Virus record (IMG/VR): IMGVR_UViG_3300024252_000004
Span: 216,770-280,769 of that record
Source of the DNA: a virus
Length of the DNA stretch: 64,000 bases
Direction: 5' to 3' (one strand)
Shown here: piece by piece, positions 33,632 through 42,250 of the stretch
Numbering within the stretch: position 1 is the stretch's first letter
How the letters are laid out: every line of letters starts with the position of its first letter
Position numbers and translations under genes: made by a program
The notes under the pieces: model-generated
The model's input: only the letters and a program-made list of their open reading frames with translations
Told to the model about the DNA's origin: nothing
Databases searched by the model: none

Positions 33632-34141
33632 ATGATTGAAGAACTGATGAAGATTCTCGATGAGGATATCTTTAAGTATTTTGAGGACCCAGGAAGTTGG
33701 AAGACTCTTTTTATCGATTACCATAAGCCGTATGTAGAAAGAGCTTACAGGGATCTGGATAGCGGAAGCCGTCTGTCGATTCATAGAATTCATACTTGCA
33801 CAGAAGAAGAGGCTTTGCTTCATCCACACCCTTGGCCCGCTGCGTTTATTGTTCTTGGCAGTTATGCAATGTCAATGGGGCAAAGTGAGACTCTCGAAAA
33901 GCCAGAGATTCTGTCAAGATTTTGGCTACAGAATTCTGCATACGAGATTCTTGACAAAAACACATGGCACAAGGTCTCTCCCATTAACGATTCCTGTATG
34001 ACGATCATGTTGTCAGGGAAACCGTGGGACAGAGAAATGCCAATCAAACCTACGAAGTCTTTCCGTGAGTTGACGGACACAGAGCTGGAAGCTCTTTTGC
34101 GTCATGCACGCTATGGATTGACAAACCCAAAAGGATACTGA
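33632..34141 (+). CDS. Cupin-like protein, 169 aa
   Basis: RLSIHRIH, then LHPHPWPAAFIVLGSYAMSMG and TWHKVSP, form a cupin-type beta barrel pattern with likely metal-binding histidines. Function unknown; possibly an oxygenase or sugar isomerase fold. One base separates it from the tRNA-binding gene. Confidence 0.65.
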   Translation: MIEELMKILDEDIFKYFEDPGSWKTLFIDYHKPYVERAYRDLDSGSRLSIHRIHTCTEEEALLHPHPWPAAFIVLGSYAMSMGQSETLEKPEILSRFWLQNSAYEILDKNTWHKVSPINDSCMTIMLSGKPWDREMPIKPTKSFRELTDTELEALLRHARYGLTNPKGY

Positions 34142-34142
34142 A

Positions 34143-34445
34143 ATGATTAGAACTATGATTGTACTACACGATATGGATCACCCGAAGGCCGATAGACTTA
34201 GGGTCTACGCTCTGAGAGCTACGCTTAGGGAGTCTCCGATTCAGGTCTGTGCTAACCTCACCAATGTATACGAAGCTGGCGACATTGTTGCTGTGGCTCA
34301 GATTGGTCATGATTTCGGTGATGACTTCGTCATTGGAGAGAGAAAGGTCCGTGGTGTTCTGTCTCAGGGCATGATGCTTGGAAAGGTTGAAGGCGCTGTT
34401 GGTACTGATGTTACGGCTGACTTCGTGGACTTCGATCCTTCATGA
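34143..34445 (+). CDS. tRNA-binding OB-fold protein (Trbp111/YtpR-like)
   Basis: 100 residues matching the EMAP/tRNA_bind domain: HPKADRLRVY, QVCANLTNVYEAGDIVAVA and RKVRGVLSQGMMLG. Such domains bind the tRNA elbow and normally accompany Met- or Phe-tRNA synthetases. A free phage copy may protect or channel phage tRNAs. Confidence 0.85.
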   Translation: MIRTMIVLHDMDHPKADRLRVYALRATLRESPIQVCANLTNVYEAGDIVAVAQIGHDFGDDFVIGERKVRGVLSQGMMLGKVEGAVGTDVTADFVDFDPS

Positions 34446-34669
34446 GAAATGAATACTCTGGTCATCAACAGGCTGCTATCTGGCGCAAAGCCATTGAATA
34501 TATCAGAGATAACTGTGATGACCAGAGAGAGATCATCGATACCATTGTAGCTGCGGCTCAAGATAAGATCGATAATGGTGTTCCAGTCAAATGCAGGCAC
34601 TGTTCCGATACAGGTTACGAAGACGTTCGCGGTATGTGTCCCTGTAGGAATAAGTGCCAAGCAAGGTAG
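34442..34669 (+). CDS. Small protein with cysteine-rich end, 75 aa
   Basis: ATG 34442 overlaps the previous stop. Helical N-terminus, then CRHCSDTGYEDVRGMCPC, a DnaJ-like zinc half-site. Similar in kind to 33374. Confidence 0.65.
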   Translation: MRNEYSGHQQAAIWRKAIEYIRDNCDDQREIIDTIVAAAQDKIDNGVPVKCRHCSDTGYEDVRGMCPCRNKCQAR

Positions 34670-34674
34670 ACGAA

Positions 34675-35457
34675 ATGCTCTATACAAGTGGAAGCCCGCG
34701 CTCGGAAGAGATTGCGGCATACATCAGAGATAATATCGGTGATAACCGAGAGTTCCTTGAGTCAGAAGAACTCGCCATCATTATTGGCGGTGATGGTTTC
34801 TTTTTCAAAATGATTAAGGAGCTTCCTGACGATACCAAGTTTCTACCTTTGAATGGTGGTTCGCTTGGTTACACCCTGAATGATACAGATGATCTCGAAG
34901 AGACTTTGAGGCTCATTGTTACTCAGGAATGGAAGCTGTACTCTTTCCCGAGGATGACCTGCATCTTCAGGTCGAGGGATAGGGAAATCTATCTTGATGC
35001 AGGAGCTAATGATGTATTCATTGAGCGGGCAACAGGTCAAACAGCTAAGCTAAACTTTCGCATTGACAATGTTGACATGCTTGAGAATCCTGTATCGTGC
35101 GATGGTATGATCATCTCAACAGCACTTGGCTCAACAGCTTATAGTCTGTCGGCTGGCGGGCCGATTGTTCATCCAGCAATGAAGTCATTTGGGATCACGT
35201 TCAGCAACCCTCATTACCCGAGACTCACTCCGATGATTGTTCCTGGTGATGTAGAGATTGTGGTTACAGTTTCAGAGCAGGAGAAAAGACCTGTCAAGAT
35301 TTACTGTGATGGGCGAGAAGTTGATTGGAGTGGCAAGACCGGCAGAGTCATAATCGAGGAAATCGTTCTCAGGTATGATAGCCATCCGGTATCTGTTTTC
35401 TATCTGAATGGATATTGTAGGACGAAGCAGCTTGCGAGCAAGTTTATCAGACGGTAA
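34675..35457 (+). CDS. NAD kinase
   Basis: About 260 residues. GGDGFFFK (the GGDG motif), the LNGGSLGYTLN segment and DGMIISTALGSTAYSLSAGG are diagnostic. Phosphorylates NAD to NADP. Start ATG 34675 fits better than GTG 34654. Together with NAMPT (50823) and NMNAT-like genes it gives the phage its own NAD(P) supply. Confidence 0.93.
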   Translation: MLYTSGSPRSEEIAAYIRDNIGDNREFLESEELAIIIGGDGFFFKMIKELPDDTKFLPLNGGSLGYTLNDTDDLEETLRLIVTQEWKLYSFPRMTCIFRSRDREIYLDAGANDVFIERATGQTAKLNFRIDNVDMLENPVSCDGMIISTALGSTAYSLSAGGPIVHPAMKSFGITFSNPHYPRLTPMIVPGDVEIVVTVSEQEKRPVKIYCDGREVDWSGKTGRVIIEEIVLRYDSHPVSVFYLNGYCRTKQLASKFIRR

Positions 35458-35469
35458 TATATCCGTAAT

Positions 35470-35563
35470 GGAGAGTCAATCCGAAAGCTGGCGACGGAAC
35501 CGGATTTGAAACCCGGCGAGACTTTATAGGTCCTTAAGAGTTCGACCCTCTTACTCTCCGCCA
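35470..35563 (+). tRNA. tRNA-Ser(TGA), CCA encoded
   Basis: Acceptor GGAGAGT/ACTCTCC, anticodon loop TTTGAAA (TGA), long class II variable arm, T stem AAGAG/CTCTT, discriminator G, CCA. One A-C mismatch closes the anticodon stem. Confidence 0.9.
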
Positions 35564-35607
35564 TTAAAAAGAAAGCATATTTTTAATCACCTTGTGTAAA
35601 GTAGGAT

Positions 35608-35985
35608 GTGGTAGTGTCATTTGAATACGGAACATACATTCTATCGAAAACAGATACCCTAATAGTCCTGTTCAGAACTATGGTGGAAAGCGAAGGTATG
35701 CTGCTCGCTCCCGAGATTGAGTTATGGGATTGGGAAGTCGAGAATACGATAGAGGGATATGCTCAGTTGTCTGAAGGAGTTATCCTGGCGAAAGGTGCGG
35801 AGCGTAGAGTGAGTGTCAAGGGGGCAGGCTCTAATCTTGGAACTGCTTTGAGCATTCTAATTAACACTTGGAATTTGCTTATTGAAATAGAAAGTGCAAG
35901 TTATTCTGAGCTTTCAGAAGAAGATAAGCGAGAAATTTCCCCTATTGATATTGATTTTGATCTTTATCTTAAGGAATTGGTATAG
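35608..35985 (+). CDS. Hypothetical acidic protein, 125 aa
   Basis: GTG 35608 or GTG 35614; no strong ribosome site decides. Acidic, alpha/beta. Unknown. It ends about 70 bases before the HNH gene. Confidence 0.6.
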   Translation: MVVSFEYGTYILSKTDTLIVLFRTMVESEGMLLAPEIELWDWEVENTIEGYAQLSEGVILAKGAERRVSVKGAGSNLGTALSILINTWNLLIEIESASYSELSEEDKREISPIDIDFDLYLKELV

Positions 35986-36032
35986 GGGCAGACACGATTT
36001 GGTTGCATCGTCAAATTTTCTACTACTAACTA

Positions 36033-36048
36033 TCCCTATATGTAGGGA
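36033..36048 (+). repeat. Small hairpin before HNH gene, copy A
   Basis: TCCCTA-TATG-TAGGGA. A near copy with compensating changes, CTCTA-TATG-TAGAG, lies at 36797-36810 beyond the tRNA-Ser gene; both are preceded by CTAT. Confidence 0.5.
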
Positions 36049-36057
36049 AGGTGAGGT

Positions 36058-36687
36058 ATGTGGAGAGACGAAGATTTACTTGATGCAGTTAAGAGTTCCA
36101 AAAGTTATAGCTCGGTACTTAAAAGTCTTAACATAAAATATTCTGGTCACAGGATGAGGCTTCTCAAAAAAGATATAGAAAGATTACAAATCGATGTCAC
36201 TCACTTCACGAGACATAGAGTATCTGATCAACAATTAGCTGACGCAGTTAAGATAAGCGATTCTTATGCTGATGTAATACGAAATGTCGGAACTTCAATA
36301 CGTGGTTCAAATATTGATCACTATAAATCTAGAATCTTAAAACTCAACTTAGACATTTCCCATTTCTATAGCAAAAAAAGAGAGCCTTGGAATAAAGGTA
36401 AGCTTGTTGAGTATTCTAGAAAGAAAAAAGAAGACATTTTAATTAGAAGGGCTGACGGGTACAGAACTAAAGCGTACCTTTTGAGTAGGTCCATGATAGA
36501 ATCTGGCTTAAAAGAAGAGTGTTTGAAATGTGGGCTTGGGAAGATATGGAACGAAAGGGAATTAGTTTTGCAAGTTGATCATATAGACGGAGATCGTTTT
36601 AATAATTTGATCGAAAACTTGAGATTCTTATGTCCTAATTGTCATACTCAAACAAAAACGTATGGTTCAAAAAATCGGAAGGTCTGA
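36058..36687 (+). CDS. HNH homing endonuclease
   Basis: 209 residues, ATG 36058 behind AAGGTGAGG. Two helical DNA-recognition-like repeats (DLLDAVKSSKSYSSVLKSLN and QLADAVKISDSYADVIRNVG) precede the zinc/HNH core (CLKCGLGKIW, QVDHIDGDRFNN, FLCPNCHTQT). The last 11 bases overlap the 5' end of tRNA-Ser(GGA), so the gene inserted exactly at a tRNA border. Confidence 0.9.
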   Translation: MWRDEDLLDAVKSSKSYSSVLKSLNIKYSGHRMRLLKKDIERLQIDVTHFTRHRVSDQQLADAVKISDSYADVIRNVGTSIRGSNIDHYKSRILKLNLDISHFYSKKREPWNKGKLVEYSRKKKEDILIRRADGYRTKAYLLSRSMIESGLKEECLKCGLGKIWNERELVLQVDHIDGDRFNNLIENLRFLCPNCHTQTKTYGSKNRKV

Positions 36688-36763
36688 CCTCACTGGTGCG
36701 GGGTGGTTGTCTGGAACACAATTGGTGGTAACACATCTGTCGGTTCGAATCCGATGCCTTCCT
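36677..36763 (+). tRNA. tRNA-Ser(GGA), CCA not encoded
   Basis: Acceptor GGAAGGT/GCCTTCC, anticodon stem GTTGT/ACAAT with loop CTGGAAC (GGA), extended variable arm, T stem GTCGG/CCGAT. The 3' end reads T-CCG, so CCA must be added or repaired. The 5' end lies inside the HNH gene. Confidence 0.85.
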
Positions 36764-36850
36764 CCGTTATTTATTCGCATTTTAGCTTGACGCTATCTCT
36801 ATATGTAGAGCTATGGGATTTTTCATCAGTTCTAAAATATGGAGAGTCAA

Positions 36851-37015
36851 ATGATGCTAGAACAATTAGAAAATTTAAGAACCGAACTAATAAAGAATTA
36901 TAACCAAGAAACAGATCTTGTAAAGAAGCAATTAATCCTGTTAGAATATGGGAAAGTTGAAGCTGATTTGGAAAAGTTTCACAAAGAAAATAAGGATACA
37001 AAATGTTTTACTTGA
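36851..37015 (+). CDS. Small helical protein, 54 aa
   Basis: ATG 36851 behind GGAG, stop TGA 37013-37015. A single charged amphipathic helix or coiled coil (EQLENLRTELIKNYNQETD). It overlaps the next micro-gene by 13 bases. Confidence 0.6.
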   Translation: MMLEQLENLRTELIKNYNQETDLVKKQLILLEYGKVEADLEKFHKENKDTKCFT

Positions 37016-37116
37016 TGCTATGGTTTGTTATGATGTGTTTCGGATTTGATCCGATAACCGCTGGATTATTCTGTGTTGTAGCATATTTCGTCTTTGACGA
37101 AGATGGTAATATTTAG
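37003..37116 (+). CDS. Membrane micro-protein, 37 aa
   Basis: ATG 37003 behind AAGGAT, stop TAG 37114-37116. Nearly all hydrophobic (FYLMLWFVMMCFGFDP, then GLFCVVAYFVF) with an acidic end, so a membrane-inserted peptide. Confidence 0.55.
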   Translation: MFYLMLWFVMMCFGFDPITAGLFCVVAYFVFDEDGNI

Positions 37117-37135
37117 CCTCTGAACAGAGGTGGAT

Positions 37136-37633
37136 ATGAAAACTATAGAGCTTCTGACGGATAGGATAAATGAATTATTCTCAGAAGGAAAGTATGTCGA
37201 AGACTTTGAAGTAACAGTTTTCGGCATGAAAAAGATTAAGTTCGACCGTGTGAATCAGGAACTCTTTGGTGATCCAACGTTGATCATTAAAGAGTTTGAG
37301 GAAAGATTCGCAGGTAAAGCTACAACCGAATTGGTAGATCATTTGATCAAAGCTGGCATGTCAACACTCATTAACTATGAGGGGTTACTCCAGCAGGAAA
37401 TGAGGTCAGTAACTCCATCGGCATCAGAGATAGTCTGTGCTCATATGAATGGAGAGATTAATCTTGACGCGCTAAACAAAAAGCGTCAAAGAGTCTCCGA
37501 GAAATGGTTCGCAGTTGTCATGGCGCAGCGTGAACTTGGAGAACTATTACAAGACATAAAGGCATCGGGACCAAAACTTCCAACAAGTGAGAAGAGATTG
37601 TCCAAATTTTGGTTCGGTCCTTTGCCAAAGTAA
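37136..37633 (+). CDS. Hypothetical protein, 165 aa
   Basis: ATG 37136 behind AGAGGTGG. Mostly helical with a basic C-terminus (GPKLPTSEKRLSKFW). No family recognised. Confidence 0.7.
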   Translation: MKTIELLTDRINELFSEGKYVEDFEVTVFGMKKIKFDRVNQELFGDPTLIIKEFEERFAGKATTELVDHLIKAGMSTLINYEGLLQQEMRSVTPSASEIVCAHMNGEINLDALNKKRQRVSEKWFAVVMAQRELGELLQDIKASGPKLPTSEKRLSKFWFGPLPK

Positions 37634-37643
37634 AGGAGTTGAA

Positions 37644-38123
37644 TTGCCTGACACATCGACAGAAGAGACCTATGAGATAATTGAATCTGTTATTGGCTTT
37701 GTCCTCATTGAGGGACTAATCCTATGCTTTAAACGTTCTGATAATGATAAAGCGTTTCCTGGTAAATGGGGATTCCCTGGAGGCAAAGTGAACAAAGGCG
37801 AGCAGCCTGCGTCTGTTTTGTTCGAAGAGGTAAGAAGAAAGACAGGGCTCAGCAAAACGGACAGCGTCTCTTTTGTTGGAAAATATAAGGCGATTCACGA
37901 TGCTCGAAAGAAAATCTATAAGATTTCCGCATTCCAGTTGGAGTATCAGTTCCCAGTAAATCTTAAGCTATCCAGCGAATACAGCGAGTTAAAGCTCTGC
38001 ACTCCGGAAGAGATTGTAGAGTTAGAATTAGCAGGTAAGGTGCCTGAAGGACTACTGAAACAATACATGAAAAGGGTCGGCCTTCTCGAAGAAGATGACT
38101 ACGAAGATAATGGGGAAGAGTAA
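37644..38123 (+). CDS. Nudix-fold protein with degenerate Nudix box
   Basis: TTG 37644 with AAAGGAG six bases upstream. The segment GGKVNKGEQPASVLFEEVRRKTGL aligns to the Nudix box Gx5Ex7REUxEExGU, but the REUxEE part reads EEVRRK, so the catalytic glutamate pair is replaced by R and K. The fold is probably kept (FPGKWGFPGG) while hydrolysis is doubtful; it may bind a nucleotide instead. Confidence 0.75.
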   Translation: MPDTSTEETYEIIESVIGFVLIEGLILCFKRSDNDKAFPGKWGFPGGKVNKGEQPASVLFEEVRRKTGLSKTDSVSFVGKYKAIHDARKKIYKISAFQLEYQFPVNLKLSSEYSELKLCTPEEIVELELAGKVPEGLLKQYMKRVGLLEEDDYEDNGEE

Positions 38124-38124
38124 G

Positions 38125-38568
38125 ATGCGAAAAGTGTATGTAGTTGTTCAAGAAGGATGGGATTATAATGATGAGTATTATTACCGCTCAGAGAGTAGTG
38201 GTGGTCAGCCTAAGCGTGCATTTGAGAGAGAGAATGATGCAGAGTCTCATTGCCGTGCTTTGAACATCAGAGAAGTTAAGGTTATTCTCAGTTCAGGCCC
38301 TGAAGAAATTTACTGCCATCTTGGAGAAGGGGAAACGATTACGTCCAGACTTACTGAGAGAAAGTATGGGACTAAGATTTCTCCGGAAGATTCCGCCAGA
38401 CTTCTCACTTACTTTGATGTCATTTGTGATTCTTATTTCTCAAATGATCCGGTCGGAATCTCTACTTCTGCACAGAACGAAGTTCCTGACGAAGATTGGT
38501 TGCTGCTTGGAAAGTATCTGAATCTTAATTCATACATGATGTACCCCATCCCATTCGGTATAGGTTAA
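38125..38568 (+). CDS. Hypothetical protein, 147 aa
   Basis: ATG 38125 one base after the Nudix-like stop. Starts with a strand typical of small alpha/beta proteins (KVYVVVQEGWDYNDEYYY). No family recognised. Confidence 0.7.
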   Translation: MRKVYVVVQEGWDYNDEYYYRSESSGGQPKRAFERENDAESHCRALNIREVKVILSSGPEEIYCHLGEGETITSRLTERKYGTKISPEDSARLLTYFDVICDSYFSNDPVGISTSAQNEVPDEDWLLLGKYLNLNSYMMYPIPFGIG

Positions 38569-38619
38569 ATAAAGGATTATGTGATAATCTTTAAACTTAC
38601 CGGTACAATGAAGTGACAT

Positions 38620-38692
38620 AGGACTGTAGCTCAGTTGGGAGAGCGCCTGCTTGACGTGCAGAAGGTCATCGGTTCAATCCCGGTCAGTCCTA
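38620..38692 (+). tRNA. tRNA-Val(GAC), CCA not encoded
   Basis: Acceptor AGGACTG/CAGTCCT perfect, D stem GCTC/GAGC, loop TTGACGT (GAC), T stem ATCGG/CCGGT, A73 followed by CCG. Confidence 0.92.
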
Positions 38693-38705
38693 CCGAGAGT
38701 TTTGA

Positions 38706-38858
38706 ATGAAGAGAAACTGGTATCACAAATGTGTGCGAAAAAAATATAAGCCGTATCCATGGATACTTTGCTCTCTGTGCCAAAAAAGAAAACTTGATGT
38801 GCTTTTAACTAAAGAAGAAGCCGACGAGCTTAACAGAAAGCTCAAACTGGAGAAGTAA
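38706..38858 (+). CDS. Small basic protein, 50 aa
   Basis: ATG 38706 to TAA 38856. Lysine/arginine-rich start and a CSLC pair, helical end (KEEADELNRKLKLEK). Possibly nucleic-acid binding. The ribosome site is weak. Confidence 0.55.
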   Translation: MKRNWYHKCVRKKYKPYPWILCSLCQKRKLDVLLTKEEADELNRKLKLEK

Positions 38859-38976
38859 TGTTTTACCTTAGTAATCGAAATATGAACGTGGCCTAACGAA
38901 AGCGATTAGGTCACATACGCCTAAACTTGCAGCTACATTTTTTTTGATTAACAGTTTATACAATAAGGTAATTACA

Positions 38977-40371
38977 ATGGAACCAGTATATGACGACGGG
39001 TCCAGCATATGGTATGCTTACACCGTCGATGAACTACACGGCATTACAGAGCCACGAAAGCATGTTGTTTTTCGTGGTTGGATTAAAACAATCAGACATT
39101 CCAAGGCCGGAATGTCATTCATTCACGTAACAGATGGGAGCGCTTTGCGCCCGTATCAGATTTTCGTTAAGGAGTCTGACGTAGAGGGTTACGATGAGAT
39201 TAAGAAGCTCACTTCTGGCTGCTCAATTGAAGTCTATGGCGAAGTCGTAGAATCAAAGGGTAAGGGTCAGGACTTTGAGCTTATCGCACAGAGCCTTAAG
39301 ATTCATGGTTTGGTCGAAGACCCTGCCACGTATCCTATTCAGGCCAAAGATACTTCAATGGAGTATCTCAGGTCTGTTGCTCACCTCAGACCACGCTCGC
39401 AGGTCTTCTCTTCTATTACGAGAGTAAGGACAGAGTTGGCTCATGCCACACAGAGCTTCTTCTACGGTAAGGGTTATCAGTGGATCCACACCCCGATCAT
39501 TACAGGCAGTGATTGTGAAGGTGGTGGTGAAATGTTTAGAGTCTCTACAGATTCTAAGGAAGAGTTCTTCGGTAAGCCTGCATTCCTCACTGTGTCTGGA
39601 CAGTTGAACGTCGAACCATTTGCATGTTCAATGGGCAAGGTTTATACCTTCGGTCCTACGTTCAGAGCAGAGAACAGCCAGACCTCCAGGCACCTGTCTG
39701 AGTTCTGGATGATTGAGCCAGAGACTGCATTTTACGATCTTGACGACAACGTCAAGCTTGCGACTGAGTTTCTACAATCAATCTTCAGAAGCTGCTTGGA
39801 CTATAGATATGAGGATCTTGAGTACCTTGCTGGTCAGTTTAGAGAAGGTCAAGCTTTCCTATCTACCCTGCAAAAGGTAGTCTCCGAACCTCCGGAGAGG
39901 ATGACATACACTGAGGCTATCAAGATCCTTGAAGCTACAGACCATCCTTTTGAGTTCCCTGTTTCTTGGGGAATCGATCTACAGTCGGAGCATGAGAAAT
40001 TCCTTTGTGAATACGTCGGCGGTAAGATTCTTGTTGTCACAGATTATCCCAAGGATATCAAGGCTTTCTATATGAAGCTTAGTGAGGACGAGAAGACTGT
40101 CGGAGCAATGGATATTCTCCTGCCAGGAATTGGCGAGATTATCGGAGGCTCACAGCGAGAGGAAAAGTTCGATGTTCTTTTGAGAAGGATTCAGGAAATG
40201 GGTCTGGAACGAGAAGAGTACGAATGGTACCTCGACCTGAGAAAGTATGGCACCGTGCCTCACTCTGGATTCGGACTCGGCTTTGAACGAGCAGTACAGT
40301 ATGTCACAGGTGTTCCCAACATTAGAGACACAATCCCTTACCCAAGGGCTGTAGGAAAGATGGAGTACTGA
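38977..40371 (+). CDS. Asparaginyl-tRNA synthetase
   Basis: 464 residues, near the usual length. N-terminal OB fold (HVVFRGWIKTIRHSKAGMSF), then class II core: motif 2 FGPTFRAENSQTSRHLSEFWM with the AsnRS-type MIEPE, and motif 3 GFGLGFERAVQYVTG. Attaches Asn to tRNA-Asn. No tRNA-Asn lies in this window. Start ATG 38977 behind AAGGTAA. Confidence 0.95.
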   Translation: MEPVYDDGSSIWYAYTVDELHGITEPRKHVVFRGWIKTIRHSKAGMSFIHVTDGSALRPYQIFVKESDVEGYDEIKKLTSGCSIEVYGEVVESKGKGQDFELIAQSLKIHGLVEDPATYPIQAKDTSMEYLRSVAHLRPRSQVFSSITRVRTELAHATQSFFYGKGYQWIHTPIITGSDCEGGGEMFRVSTDSKEEFFGKPAFLTVSGQLNVEPFACSMGKVYTFGPTFRAENSQTSRHLSEFWMIEPETAFYDLDDNVKLATEFLQSIFRSCLDYRYEDLEYLAGQFREGQAFLSTLQKVVSEPPERMTYTEAIKILEATDHPFEFPVSWGIDLQSEHEKFLCEYVGGKILVVTDYPKDIKAFYMKLSEDEKTVGAMDILLPGIGEIIGGSQREEKFDVLLRRIQEMGLEREEYEWYLDLRKYGTVPHSGFGLGFERAVQYVTGVPNIRDTIPYPRAVGKMEY

Positions 40372-40607
40372 TGTTACATCACGAGTTAAAGATTAAGGCT
40401 GAAAAGCTGTTTGAGAAAAACTATAGAGATGGCTTTGAATTCCTGAAGTCTTTAACTCGTGATGAAGCCGCAGAGGTTTGGATACATTGTGGTGCCAGTA
40501 TTGGCATAAGGCGTCAGATCAAAGCCATAACTAAAGATGATGAGTTTAAAACCTTTATTCAAAACCTATATTTGCCTGCGTCATATCAAGGACAGGAGCA
40601 AATATGA
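40371..40607 (+). CDS. Hypothetical protein, 78 aa
   Basis: ATG 40371 overlaps the AsnRS stop (TGATG). Helical. Overlaps the next gene by 4 bases. Unknown. Confidence 0.6.
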   Translation: MLHHELKIKAEKLFEKNYRDGFEFLKSLTRDEAAEVWIHCGASIGIRRQIKAITKDDEFKTFIQNLYLPASYQGQEQI

Positions 40608-41041
40608 AGACCATTCTTCAGCAGGAAGTAGACAACGCTGTTCTCAATTTTGATAACATGACCTTTAGCCAGATCAAAGACCTTTTGATTAAGGTACAAA
40701 AAGAGTATTGCGCAATTCATTATGGCTGTGAAGACGAATCGGAGTATGAGAGTTATGAGGAAGATGATTGGCTAAGTGATAGAAGAGAGCAAATGCTCTC
40801 CGAACTATACGATATAGCTAAAGAGTTTGAAAACAAAGCGGAGCGTGAGTCGAACCATGACAGGAAGGCTTACCTTTTAGATAATCATATGGGACTTCTT
40901 GAACTTTACAAAGATATGAGATATGGCGATTATAAAGCTGGAAAAGAAAAGCTTAAAAGCCCCATGATAAGGGCGCTAATTTCTTGTAGGCTCGAAGAAG
41001 CTATAGAAGATCTGATTAAAAAGTTGATTAAGGATGGGTGA
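40604..41041 (+). CDS. Hypothetical acidic helical protein, 145 aa
   Basis: ATG 40604 inside the preceding stop (ATGA) behind GGAGC. Very acidic and helical (DESEYESYEEDDW). No known family. Confidence 0.65.
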   Translation: MKTILQQEVDNAVLNFDNMTFSQIKDLLIKVQKEYCAIHYGCEDESEYESYEEDDWLSDRREQMLSELYDIAKEFENKAERESNHDRKAYLLDNHMGLLELYKDMRYGDYKAGKEKLKSPMIRALISCRLEEAIEDLIKKLIKDG

Positions 41042-41372
41042 GTCTAATGCTAATAGTATTGCTATAAGCAAAGGGTTCTCTTGGTTCTTAAGGATCATGG
41101 GGATAGCTCTCACTTCGTTTAGCGCCTGGGTAGGCGGAATGTATTTCAGCGAGCATTTACCTGAGGCTTTGATAATCCCTGTAGTTATGGGATCACTGCT
41201 CTGCGGAATTTGGTTATCGATGGATCTATTCATTGCCTCGGCATGGAGGGAATCTTCAAAAGAAGAAGAGAAGGTTTCACATGTGGTGGGTCCTCATAAG
41301 CCACTAAGTAAAAATTGGAAGTCTTCTGTGAGGAAAATTCCCCATGGGAAAAAAAGAAAAGAAACGAATTAG
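41034..41372 (+). CDS. Small membrane protein, 112 aa
   Basis: Two hydrophobic segments (FLRIMGIALTSFSAWVGGMY and ALIIPVVMGSLLCGIWL) followed by a basic tail. Inner-membrane protein of unknown role. Its 3' end overlaps the HNH fragment. Confidence 0.65.
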   Translation: MGESNANSIAISKGFSWFLRIMGIALTSFSAWVGGMYFSEHLPEALIIPVVMGSLLCGIWLSMDLFIASAWRESSKEEEKVSHVVGPHKPLSKNWKSSVRKIPHGKKRKETN

Positions 41373-41478
41373 GGCCAAGTTTAGGTCCGATGTATTTAGG
41401 AGAGATTGTTATGATTGTCTTATATGTGGTGCGTCTTACAGAGACGTTGCAAAAAATGGGGATGACATAATCTATTAA
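41344..41478 (+). pseudogene. Truncated HNH endonuclease fragment
   Basis: ATG 41344 to TAA 41476 encodes FRSDVFRRDCYDCLICG, the usual N-terminal half of a small HNH nuclease. The expected continuation (ISAHHI) appears just after the stop in another frame, then ends. A complete, unrelated HNH gene starts 16 bases downstream, so this looks like a remnant displaced by it. Confidence 0.6.
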
Positions 41479-41494
41479 TTAGCGCGCATCATAT

Positions 41495-42250
41495 ATGAAT
41501 AAAAATGATGCCAGAAAAATATTGAGACAAAAAAGATTTGAAAATGGTCTTTGCATTTATTGCGGTTCAAGCAACTATCTTAAAGGCAAAAAAGGCTGTC
41601 AAATATGTCTCAAGAAAAAAAGCGAAGCAACGTCAAGATACTCTAAAAATAATCAGGAAAGAATTAAGCTTCGAAATAAGAGGCTTAGAAAAGAAGTTCT
41701 TGAAAAATATGGAGGCAGATGTGTTTGTTGCGATGAAGTTAAGTGGGAATTTCTAACTATTGACCACATCAATAATGATGGGAATATAGAACGAATTCAA
41801 AAATATGGTTCGCAAAGTGGTAGTAGTTTAAGTTTTTTTTATGAATTAAAGCGAAAACCAATAAGAAGCGATCTTCAAGTTTTATGTTACAACTGTAATA
41901 ATGGGCGTCATGTTTTTGGCATCTGTCCTCATAAGCTTGAGTCGATTGATTTTTCCAAGTTGGATTTAGATTTAAGAAAGGATTCAAAAAAAGATAGTGG
42001 CTGCAAAATAAGCTGGCCTGAATCTCACCATTTGATTGAAACTATGAATCGCTTTGGATGCAAAAGAGTTGCGGAGGCATTAGGTGTCTCAATTCCTGCA
42101 ATTTCTGGAAGGCTAAAGAGAAGAAATATGTATCATCTTTATAATCGTAGTTGCGATAAAATTGTAGCTACAAAGGAAGAAATATTAAAATATATTGGTG
42201 AGACAAAGAATGAAACAGTATCCAAGTATCGCGGCGACAATTCGTCGTGA
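41495..42250 (+). CDS. HNH homing endonuclease
   Basis: 251 residues. Zinc pairs (CIYCGSSNY, CQICLKK; CVCCDEVKWEFL) then HNH core TIDHINNDGNIERIQKYG and VLCYNCNNG. A C-terminal HTH-like region (RVAEALGVSIPAISGRLKRR) would recognise DNA. AT-rich relative to its neighbours, a sign of transfer. Its 3' end overlaps the RNA ligase start by 41 bases. Confidence 0.9.
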   Translation: MNKNDARKILRQKRFENGLCIYCGSSNYLKGKKGCQICLKKKSEATSRYSKNNQERIKLRNKRLRKEVLEKYGGRCVCCDEVKWEFLTIDHINNDGNIERIQKYGSQSGSSLSFFYELKRKPIRSDLQVLCYNCNNGRHVFGICPHKLESIDFSKLDLDLRKDSKKDSGCKISWPESHHLIETMNRFGCKRVAEALGVSIPAISGRLKRRNMYHLYNRSCDKIVATKEEILKYIGETKNETVSKYRGDNSS

